This document shows, piece after piece, positions 14,415 through 20,464 of a stretch of DNA of 23,041 nucleotides (positions within the stretch are counted from its first letter, which is position 1; each line of letters starts with the position of its first letter). Position numbers and translations under genes: made by a program. Under the pieces are notes generated by a model. The model saw only the letters and a list, made by a program, of their open reading frames with translations. It was not told the DNA's origin and did not search any database. This DNA is from a bacterium (GTDB lineage Bacteria; RBG-13-66-14). The stretch is from the NCBI GenBank assembly GCA_035528375.1, contig DATKYS010000069.1, positions 1-23,041 on the forward strand, given 5' to 3'.

Positions 14415-16754
14415 ATGCGCGCCACCGTTTGGTTCCTCACCATTCTTCACCTGGGGGCCTGGGCGACGCCGGGCCTCTTTTATTCCCCGACCAGGCCCGA
14501 GTCCTCCGTCTTCACCGTTCCCGCGGCCGACGGCTGGCTCTACCTCGGCGAGACGACGCCGGGCGCCCGAAGGCTGGCCGACCACGAGCCCGGCTCGTAC
14601 TACTACCTCTTCTACGGCCAGGCTCCGCCCGCGGGAGTCCAGACCGTCGCCTCCTTCCCCGGCGTTCACCTGCTGCGCTCCGACTGGCTCCTGCCGGGAT
14701 TCCCCGGCGGCGAGCTTTTACTGCTCCACCCCCTGCCCGGGATTTCCCGGCCCTCCGGGATGCTCCAGGACACGCCCCCCGAGCCCTTCGGCGGGGGATG
14801 GATAGACCCGGCGGTCGTCGCCCGGATTGACACGGAGCACTACCTGGACCATCTCGAGGAGCTCACCGCCATCCCCACCCGCTTCTCCTTCTGCGAGGGA
14901 TGCGCCCAGGCCGCCGAGCTTTTGATGACCACCCTGGGCGGGTGGGGCTACGAACCCTACTACCACCTCTACGACCTGAACGGGGTCGGGACGGTGGACG
15001 TCTGGGACGTCTCGGCCGTGGACGATAATACGGCCTACGCCGTGGGACTGCTGGCGATCAAAACCGAGGACGGGGGGGAGACCTGGCACGCCCTGGAGGA
15101 TACGGCCGGCTACTCCCCCCGCGCGGTGCTCTTCCTCGACACGGATCGGGGGTTCGCGGGGGGGTGGCGGACCATTCTCGCCACCGACGACGGCGGGGGA
15201 ACGTGGGAGGTCGTGGACCACGACTTCCCCTCGAACATCCGGGACATCGCCTTCAGCGACGACGAGCACGGATGCGCCTCCGGCCGGGGCTTCATCTCCT
15301 GGACGGACGACGGGGGTGAAACCTGGCGGGAGGCCGACGCGCCCGAAGTGGAGGACATGCTGGGGGTGGACCTGGCCGGTTCCCTGGGGCTGGCCGTGGG
15401 GACGGGGGGGCTGATCCTGCGCAGCGTGGACGGGGGAGAAACGTGGGGGAGCGTGGACTCGGGGGTCGGGCAAAACCTCTACGCGGTGAACATACATCCG
15501 GGCACCGGTGACGCGTGGGTGGTCGGCGCGGCCGGCACCATCCTCCACTCCGGGGACGGCGGGCTCTCCTGGTCCCCCCAGGAGAGCGGGTTCACCCAGT
15601 TCATCTACCAGGTCGAGTTCGTGGACGCACAGCACGGCTTCTGCGTGGGGGACAACCGCTACCTGTTCGAGACCACCGACGGCGGCGCGACCTGGACCAT
15701 CGTCGGGAGCTCGGACCGGGACCGCTTTCTCGCCCTGGACGTGCTGGACGACGACACCCTGTGGATCGGCGGCGGGGAACCGCCCTTCGCCTACGTCTCC
15801 ACCGACGGCGGCGGGACACTCGTCGGGGGTTACATTGACACCGAGGAGAGCCTGACCTGGCGGAATGTGGTTTGCGAGCTGCCGAGCTCGGGAGACGGCC
15901 CGGCCCTTCTCGTCACGGGGCATTACGACAGCATCTCCGATGACCCGCTCCATCTGGCGCCCGGGGCGAACGACAACGGCAGCGGCGTGTCCGCCTGCCT
16001 CGAGGTCGCGCGCGCCTGTAGGGGGCTCACCTTCGAAACCCCCGTGCGGATCGTCCTCTTCTCCGGGGAGGAGGAGGGGATGATCGGGTCGTCCTACTAC
16101 GTGGCCGATCTGGCGGAGGGCGAGGTCGGCGGCGTATTTAACATGGACATGTACGCCTACCGCGACGACGAAAACTACGACCTGGAGGTCTTCACCCGGG
16201 ACGACTCCCTCTGGCTCTCCGGGGCCTACGACGACGGGTGCGGCTACACACCGGCCTTCGAGGTCGAGACGAACGACCCCGAATGGTATCGCTCGGACCA
16301 CTCCAGCTTCTGGCGGGCGGGCATCCCCGCGGTCCACGTCGCCGAGTACGCCGGCACCCAGATCTACCCCTGGTACCACACCACTGAGGACACGATTGAC
16401 AAGATGGACCTGGTGCAGGGTGTGAGCGGCGCCCGGGCGGCGGCGGCCGCGGTCCTGCAACTGGTGCCCCGTCGGGACCAGGCCGGGGGACTGGACGCTG
16501 CCTACGCCTTCCCGAACCCCTTCCGCCCCGACGAGGGTCACACGACGGTCACCTTCCGCGACCTGCCGGCGGGCACGGACCTGCGCGTCTTCGACGCCGC
16601 GGGGAGCCTGGTCTTCGAGGCGGGGAACCTGGAGGGCGAGTACGAGTGGCCAGTGGAGAACTCGGGCGGGCGACTTCTGGCCTCGGGCGTGTACCTCTAC
16701 CACCTGGCGGCCCGGGGCGAGGAGAGGGTGGGGAAGCTCGCCGTCATCCGTTGA
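14415..16754 (+). CDS. Secreted M28 zinc peptidase with nested Ycf48/BNR propeller and sorting tail
   Basis: The 779-residue product has a signal peptide (1-18), an N-terminal region, and an M28-type peptidase whose fold is split. Residues about 138-190 look like the first helices of M28 (YLDHLEEL, AAELLMTTLGGWGYE). Residues about 191-468 form a Ycf48/BNR propeller with seven T.DGG.TW motifs (near 218, 258, 298, 338, 380, 421 and 463). The catalytic part resumes at about 470 with H503/D505 (GHYDS), D520 (GANDNGSG), E552/E553 (SGEEEG), D578 (NMDMY) and H655 (WYHTTED). All the expected zinc and catalytic residues are present, so it is probably active. Residues about 697-779 resemble a type IX secretion sorting tail (FPNPF, then SGVYLYHL and GKLAVIR). 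The reaction is likely aminopeptidase-like cleavage outside the cell. Confidence 0.85.
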   Translation: MRATVWFLTILHLGAWATPGLFYSPTRPESSVFTVPAADGWLYLGETTPGARRLADHEPGSYYYLFYGQAPPAGVQTVASFPGVHLLRSDWLLPGFPGGELLLLHPLPGISRPSGMLQDTPPEPFGGGWIDPAVVARIDTEHYLDHLEELTAIPTRFSFCEGCAQAAELLMTTLGGWGYEPYYHLYDLNGVGTVDVWDVSAVDDNTAYAVGLLAIKTEDGGETWHALEDTAGYSPRAVLFLDTDRGFAGGWRTILATDDGGGTWEVVDHDFPSNIRDIAFSDDEHGCASGRGFISWTDDGGETWREADAPEVEDMLGVDLAGSLGLAVGTGGLILRSVDGGETWGSVDSGVGQNLYAVNIHPGTGDAWVVGAAGTILHSGDGGLSWSPQESGFTQFIYQVEFVDAQHGFCVGDNRYLFETTDGGATWTIVGSSDRDRFLALDVLDDDTLWIGGGEPPFAYVSTDGGGTLVGGYIDTEESLTWRNVVCELPSSGDGPALLVTGHYDSISDDPLHLAPGANDNGSGVSACLEVARACRGLTFETPVRIVLFSGEEEGMIGSSYYVADLAEGEVGGVFNMDMYAYRDDENYDLEVFTRDDSLWLSGAYDDGCGYTPAFEVETNDPEWYRSDHSSFWRAGIPAVHVAEYAGTQIYPWYHTTEDTIDKMDLVQGVSGARAAAAAVLQLVPRRDQAGGLDAAYAFPNPFRPDEGHTTVTFRDLPAGTDLRVFDAAGSLVFEAGNLEGEYEWPVENSGGRLLASGVYLYHLAARGEERVGKLAVIR

Positions 16755-16761
16755 AGGGCCG

Positions 16762-17121
16762 ATGGCACGCTGGCGGCTGAAACCTCTGGACATTCCGCTG
16801 GCCGTCGTGCTGTCGGCGGCGGCGGCGATACCCTGGATGCTCCCCGAGGAGCCGGGCGCCGTGGCGGTCGTCACCTACCCCGGCGGGGAGTTCCGCGTCG
16901 GACTCGACGAAACGAGAACCCTGGTGCTCCAGGGGCCCGTCGGCGAGACGGTCGTCCGGGTCGAGGGCGGCCGGGCCTGGGTGGAGAGCTCGGACTGCCC
17001 CCAGAAGCTCTGCGTGAAAATGGGGAAGATTGACGAGGCGGGCGAGGCGGTCTGGTGCGTCCCCAACTGCGTCGGGATTCGCATCGAGGGGGGGACGGGT
17101 GTTGACGCCGTCACCCGTTAG
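16762..17121 (+). CDS. NusG domain II (NusG_II) envelope protein
   Basis: The 119-residue product has a short basic N-terminus, one hydrophobic segment (about 12-27) and a NusG_II domain. Diagnostic features are the YPGGEFRVGL and TLVLQGPVGETVVRVEGGRAWVESSDCPQKLC segments and a later CVPNCVGIRI. Such proteins face outward and are usually encoded next to Gx/HepI-type membrane proteins, as here; their role is unknown. The four cysteines match the family. The stop overlaps the next gene by 23 bp at the chosen start, so the pair is translationally coupled. The start is seven bases after the peptidase gene. Confidence 0.85.
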   Translation: MARWRLKPLDIPLAVVLSAAAAIPWMLPEEPGAVAVVTYPGGEFRVGLDETRTLVLQGPVGETVVRVEGGRAWVESSDCPQKLCVKMGKIDEAGEAVWCVPNCVGIRIEGGTGVDAVTR

Positions 17122-17629
17122 GCGGGTCGTGGAGAGGTACAGGGGGATCGGCCTGCTCGCGCTGGCCCTGGCCCTCTACGTCCTGGAGGGCCTCCTGCCG
17201 CGTCCGGTCCCCTGGTTCCGCCTCGGGTTGTCCAACATCGTCGTCCTTCTGGTCCTGGTGAGGCAGGGGCCCCTGCCGGCCCTGAAGCTCAGCCTGATCC
17301 GAACCGTCCTGGGCTCTCTCTTCCTGGGCAACCTCCTGACGCCGGTAATTCTGTTGAACCTCGCCGGCTCCGTGGCGAGCTGGGGGGCGATGAGCGCCCT
17401 CTTACCCCTCTACCCCCGGCGCGTCAGCCTCGTCGGAATCTCCCTCACCGGGGCGGCGTTCCACGCCACCGCCCAGTGGGCGACGGCGATTTTCATATTA
17501 CTGCCGGGCCTCGCCTGGAGTCTCCTGCCGCTCGTCCTGCTCCCCTCCCTCGCCGCCGGGGTGGTCGTCGGGTTAATCACCGCGGCCGTCGTCCCGCAGG
17601 AACCCGACCTCCGCGTACAGCCGGGCTAG
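17099..17629 (+). CDS. Gx transporter / heptaprenyl diphosphate synthase component I-like membrane protein
   Basis: The product has about 176 residues and five or six hydrophobic helices. The conserved start of the family is clear (LYVLEGLLPRPVPWFRLGLSNIVVLLVL), followed by LKLSLIRTVLGSLFLG. These proteins resemble ECF-type substrate-binding subunits and are found beside NusG_II proteins and ApbE-type genes. The older name HepI reflects one Bacillus enzyme subunit and may not apply here. A GTG at 17099 is chosen because a GAGGGGGGGA stretch precedes it; TTG at 17102 or GTG at 17129 are alternatives. The last 57 bp overlap the 3' end of the converging phage gene, so the C-terminus may have been altered at the phage border. 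Confidence 0.75.
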   Translation: MLTPSPVRRVVERYRGIGLLALALALYVLEGLLPRPVPWFRLGLSNIVVLLVLVRQGPLPALKLSLIRTVLGSLFLGNLLTPVILLNLAGSVASWGAMSALLPLYPRRVSLVGISLTGAAFHATAQWATAIFILLPGLAWSLLPLVLLPSLAAGVVVGLITAAVVPQEPDLRVQPG

Positions 17630-17842
17630 ACGCCCGTCCTGCTCCCGGTTGACGAGACGCTGCGAATTCAGCTCGTCGCGCACCTCGCCCCTCAACTCCC
17701 GCACCTCATCCCACAAGCCGTCCAGTTGAGATGACAGGCTCGCCCACTGCACACCCCACAGGGCGGCGACCAGGGCGGGGAGGGCCAGGCGGACTATCCA
17801 CCGGAGCCAGCGTTTCTCGCCGTTGCCGTTTTTCTCGGACAT
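17573..17842 (-). CDS. Phage small membrane protein with coiled-coil tail
   Basis: The 89-residue product has a basic N-terminus, one hydrophobic helix (about 15-37) and a charged coiled-coil-like tail (LSSQLDGLWDEVRELRGEVRDEL, about 37-58). It resembles small phage lysis or holin-accessory proteins, but no family is recognised. ATG at 17842 is preceded by AAGGCGG, spaced about eight bases. The 3' end overlaps the converging host gene by 57 bp. Confidence 0.65.
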   Translation of the reverse strand: MSEKNGNGEKRWLRWIVRLALPALVAALWGVQWASLSSQLDGLWDEVRELRGEVRDELNSQRLVNREQDGRLARLYAEVGFLRDDGRGD

Positions 17843-17892
17843 GTTTATTTTCCGCCTTAATATGTACACGTCGGGATAATATGTCGAAGGTT

Positions 17893-18081
17893 TTAACATC
17901 CCCCGAAGACGACCCCGAGGAGGCCGAGCCAGAAGAAGGTCAGCAGGACCACGGCGGCCACGTCCACGATAAGGAACCAGAACCTCATCCTGGCGTCGGT
18001 CGCCTTGTCCTTGCGGACGCAGACGATGACGCCGAGGAGCAGGATCACGCCGGCGAGGATGTAGTAGAGAAGGTCGGGCAT
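17893..18081 (-). CDS. Phage small two-helix membrane protein
   Basis: The 62-residue product has two hydrophobic segments (about 3-19 and 34-58) joined by a short basic loop (VRKDKATDARMR). That size and shape are typical of phage holins or anti-holins, but homology is not claimed. The start is ATG at 18081 with AAGGA at ideal spacing. An upstream in-frame start would add 19 residues with no support. It follows three palindromes after the M15 gene. Confidence 0.65.
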   Translation of the reverse strand: MPDLLYYILAGVILLLGVIVCVRKDKATDARMRFWFLIVDVAAVVLLTFFWLGLLGVVFGGC

Positions 18082-18153
18082 GGGGTCCTTTCGGAAAAAG
18101 TGGATACCGCTGTTTCGCCAAGCTGGCACAGCGGGCAAGCCTCTGTAAGTTCA

Positions 18154-18214
18154 CCCGCCACTGGCGGGGAATCAGCGTACCCGAATTGGGTGCGTTTGTA
18201 CCCTTAATGGGTAC
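18154..18214. repeat. Cluster of three adjacent palindromes
   Basis: CCCGCC-ACT-GGCGGG (18154-18168), GTACCC-GAATT-GGGTGC (18177-18193) and GTACCC-TTAAT-GGGTAC (18198-18214). The second and third start exactly 21 bp apart, or two helical turns, and share their left arm. The last one overlaps the stop codon of the M15 gene. There is no T-run, so an operator pair is as likely as a terminator. Confidence 0.6.
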
Positions 18215-18770
18215 GGATGGCGGCCGAGCCGGGCCGGAGGCCGTCCCACCAATGCGGCGGCGTCTCCCGGTAGGCGTGGGGCTGCGTCCAAGGGGCCAGC
18301 TCGACGGCGATGTGCCAGTATTCATGCAACTTGTAGTACCCCTCGATCCACGAGCGGTAGTAGTACCAGGGGTGGTAGAGCCCCGCGGCGACCAGGCTGT
18401 CCCGGATGTCATCCCGGCGCCACTTGGGGCACGGGCTTCCCCAAAAGCTCTCGGCGGTCAGCCGGGCGGAGTAGTCCACCGCGCAGCCGGCCCAGTGGCC
18501 GTTCGCGTCGGTGTAGTCCACGGGGTAGCTGCCCTCATCCACGCCGGGCTCCGGGCCGGGGCCGCCCGGGCCGAGGTCGGACTTCGGCCGGTAGCACGAG
18601 TTCGCCACCAGGCAACCCCCCAGGTCGCCGCCGAATTGGGTGACGACGAGGGACTTCCAGCGGTCGAGGGTTTCGATCAGGCGCCCGGTTCCCAGCATCC
18701 TCACGCACATCTCCCGGCCGTCCCGGGGCTGGGCGAGGTCGCCGGGGATGTCGAACAGGTCAGGCATCAT
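18204..18770 (-). CDS. M15-family peptidase, probable phage endolysin
   Basis: The product has 188 residues. The M15 zinc-peptidase pattern is visible: NSCYRPKSD (about 68-76), then H-W-A-G-C-A-V-D (about 103-110) giving the first His and Asp ligands, and later a HEYWHIA segment giving the second His. Enzymes of this family (VanY/VanX type) cut peptidoglycan peptides and serve as endolysins in many phages, so lysis of the host wall is the likely role. The ATG at 18770 overlaps the end of the upstream 92-residue gene (ATGATG inside GAGGATGATGCCTGA), with GGAGG immediately before, so translation is coupled. Classification is by motif only. Confidence 0.72.
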   Translation of the reverse strand: MMPDLFDIPGDLAQPRDGREMCVRMLGTGRLIETLDRWKSLVVTQFGGDLGGCLVANSCYRPKSDLGPGGPGPEPGVDEGSYPVDYTDANGHWAGCAVDYSARLTAESFWGSPCPKWRRDDIRDSLVAAGLYHPWYYYRSWIEGYYKLHEYWHIAVELAPWTQPHAYRETPPHWWDGLRPGSAAIRTH

Positions 18771-19038
18771 CCTCCAATTTGAAGCCGATGGCGTCCTTGG
18801 CCTCGCCGATCTCGACGGTGGAGTTGGCCTTCTCGCGGGCGGCGTCCTGAATGCCGCGGACGATGACGCCACCGCCGCCGACGCCGCAGAGGCCCGTCCA
18901 CCCGGCTATTGCCAGCCCCTCGTCAATGAGGCGGAAGACGTACAGCGCCAGGATGACGACGAAGAGCCCGGCCAGGACGCAGAAGATGAAGAGCCGCTGG
19001 CCGAACTCGATCCCCTTGCCGAAGTCGAAGAGTTTCAT
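18760..19038 (-). CDS. Holin-sized phage membrane protein
   Basis: The 92-residue product has two hydrophobic segments (about 15-36 and 42-62) with a short charged loop between, and a polar, acidic C-terminal tail. Its position directly upstream of the M15 peptidase, with an 11-bp overlap, makes a holin role reasonable. The start is ATG at 19038 with a weak GGGA upstream. A terminator-like hairpin lies just before it, at 19051-19074. No family could be named. Confidence 0.65.
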   Translation of the reverse strand: MKLFDFGKGIEFGQRLFIFCVLAGLFVVILALYVFRLIDEGLAIAGWTGLCGVGGGGVIVRGIQDAAREKANSTVEIGEAKDAIGFKLEDDA

Positions 19039-19050
19039 AATTTTCCCAAT

Positions 19051-19074
19051 AAAAAAGGCCGCTTTTCAGCAGCC
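19051..19074 (-). terminator. Hairpin with T-run upstream of the holin-sized gene
   Basis: On the minus strand GGCTGC-TGAAAA-GCGGCC (one G-T pair) is followed by six T. It sits 13 bases before the next start codon, so late phage transcription would need to read through or start inside. Confidence 0.55.
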
Positions 19075-19124
19075 GATAACCCCGCCCAAGGTCATTAGGC
19101 TAGTCGAGCAGGAAGGAAGTCCAT

Positions 19125-19148
19125 AAAAAAACCGCCCCATGGGCGGCC
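19125..19148 (-). terminator. Terminator of the protease cassette
   Basis: On the minus strand CCGCCC-ATG-GGGCGG is followed by a run of seven T, 20 bp after the stop codon of the aspartic protease gene. The stem is identical to that at 22529-22552. Confidence 0.85.
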
Positions 19149-19167
19149 CCATTATATCAATTAGACT

Positions 19168-19725
19168 TTACTTTCGTTTCTTACTTCTGGATTTATTACG
19201 TTTTTTATGTAATTTTTGCGGTTTTAATTTCGTTTGTTTCTCTTGTTTACTTGACTTTATTCCGGGTACTTTTTCATCCGGACTAACCCGAGGGGGTGCT
19301 GGAATAATAATTTCATAAAAGCCAGACGGACCATGATAATAAAGCTGACCAAATAAAAGAAAATCCCTCCCGAGTAACATTAACAATTCCGGGTCTTGAG
19401 AACTTAAATCAAAACCTACAAGTGGAAATCCGTTAAAGGGTGGAAACCCACTACCCGGAAACTCAAAATTTATTGGAAATACGGGATTTCTTGATTGACC
19501 CGAAGCATGAGAAATTCCCACAAAATCAACAGGTTTATAGTGTAGGCTCTCTGCTACCGATTTGCATATTCCAGAGCGTGTGGCTCCGGTATCAATTAGT
19601 GCCAAGCCATCCTTGTATTGTAAAGAACCGGGGGCACTTGTTGACGGGTACACACGTACCCGCACATGTGGCCCCCGCGCAAGAAGCACGAGAGGATTAA
19701 TTTGATTTGAGTATTGTGCTGTCAA
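19168..19725 (-). CDS. Retropepsin-like aspartic protease
   Basis: The 185-residue product carries the clan AA aspartic protease signature: LALIDTGAT at 41-49 with catalytic Asp45, and the downstream hydrophobic motif LLGRDFL at 117-123. Such single-domain bacterial proteases work as dimers, each giving one Asp. A C-terminal tail of about 35 residues (150-185) is extremely rich in Lys and Arg, which suggests nucleic acid or membrane binding. The start shown is TTG, overlapping the end of the upstream DUF5678-like gene by 29 bp; GTG codons slightly downstream are possible. The gene is clearly AT-richer than the phage genes around it. It ends in its own terminator. Its target is unknown; cleavage of a host or phage protein is inferred only from the fold. 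Confidence 0.75.
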   Translation of the reverse strand: MTAQYSNQINPLVLLARGPHVRVRVYPSTSAPGSLQYKDGLALIDTGATRSGICKSVAESLHYKPVDFVGISHASGQSRNPVFPINFEFPGSGFPPFNGFPLVGFDLSSQDPELLMLLGRDFLLFGQLYYHGPSGFYEIIIPAPPRVSPDEKVPGIKSSKQEKQTKLKPQKLHKKRNKSRSKKRK

Positions 19726-19972
19726 CTAATATGCCCAAAGTATAAGCTGGTGCCCTAAATTCTAGGTCTTTAAGTAAAATCTGCTTAACTAAAATCTGAT
19801 CGGTGCCAGCTTTTTCGACTCCCATTTTGAATGCTTCAGCAAACGAATCGAAGATACCAATAAGTTTATCACCGTAGACGCATACCCATTTATTTGGGTG
19901 TTCTGCGAATAGGCGTTTACGGTTCTCCTCAAACCACGCTAACTCTTTTTCTAATGGGTTGTTATCCGGCAT
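19697..19972 (-). CDS. DUF5678-like small protein
   Basis: The 91-residue product (MPDNNPLEKELAWFEENRKR) matches the DUF5678 pattern: an initial helix (about 8-22), then KWVCVYGDKLIGIFDSFAEAFKMG, as in WVAIYGGKVVG-type family members. DUF5678 proteins often sit next to retropepsin-like protease genes in bacteria, and the pairing is seen here. The function is not known; a substrate or regulator of the protease is inferred. ATG at 19972 is chosen because GAGGGAG lies seven bases upstream. A TTG five codons earlier is less likely. It is the first gene after a consensus promoter. Confidence 0.7.
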   Translation of the reverse strand: MPDNNPLEKELAWFEENRKRLFAEHPNKWVCVYGDKLIGIFDSFAEAFKMGVEKAGTDQILVKQILLKDLEFRAPAYTLGILVDSTILKSN

Positions 19973-20005
19973 CTCTGTCTCCCTCAAGCGCTGAAAAGCA
20001 CATTT

Positions 20006-20034
20006 AATATAGACCCTTTGAACTGGTTTGTCAA
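20006..20034 (-). promoter_or_regulatory. Consensus promoter of the DUF5678/protease cassette
   Basis: On the minus strand TTGACA (20034-20029), a 17-bp spacer and TATATT (20011-20006) form a perfect -35 and near-perfect -10. The start of transcription would be near 19999, about 27 bp before the ATG. It lies between the phage membrane protein gene and the cassette and so makes the cassette independent of late phage transcription. Confidence 0.85.
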
Positions 20035-20074
20035 CCTCACTCTGCCTTGTTGAACCACCCGATCTTATCGCTCA

Positions 20075-20464
20075 TCACGCCCCCGGCAGGCAGGAGCCGA
20101 AAAGTTCCAGAATCATCCACGCGATCCAGACGCCGACGGTCGAGGCCACCCCGTCCCGCCAACTGAACCCGTCGCCGCCGAGCCAGCCCCAGGTCTCCCA
20201 GCGGACAAAGGCATCCTTGACCTCCCACAGCCACCAGAAGGCCAGGGAGCCCAGGACGCACCAGCCGCGCCACAGCCCGAACACGGCCCACAGAAGAAGG
20301 GGGCTCGCCAGCCCCCCTAAAAAGTGGCCGAGCTTGTCGGCCTTCCACCACTCGTCCTTCGCCCAGCGCCAGCCCATTCGTTTCCCTTCCTGGTCGTCGG
20401 CCCATGAGCCGACGGTTATCTTCCCGCCCCGCGGCCCCCGGATGATTCGGCGAACCGTTATCAT
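20075..20464 (-). CDS. Phage membrane protein with DKLGHF-type motif
   Basis: The product has 129 residues from ATG at 20464, which abuts the stop codon of the tail gene. The conserved part is KADKLGHFLGGLASPLLLWA with a later WEVKDAF and FSWRDGVAST, a pattern seen in VanZ/YfiM-type small membrane proteins. Three hydrophobic segments are visible. A second ATG at 20377 has AGGAAGGG just upstream and would give a 100-residue protein beginning MGWRWAKDEWW; it may be the true start. The function in the phage is unknown. Confidence 0.62.
   Translation of the reverse strand: MITVRRIIRGPRGGKITVGSWADDQEGKRMGWRWAKDEWWKADKLGHFLGGLASPLLLWAVFGLWRGWCVLGSLAFWWLWEVKDAFVRWETWGWLGGDGFSWRDGVASTVGVWIAWMILELFGSCLPGA

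Noticed and set aside
14718-16874. 718-codon minus-strand frame opposite the M28 peptidase
   Set aside because: Antisense of a gene with intact catalytic motifs and repeats; no start signals or domains.
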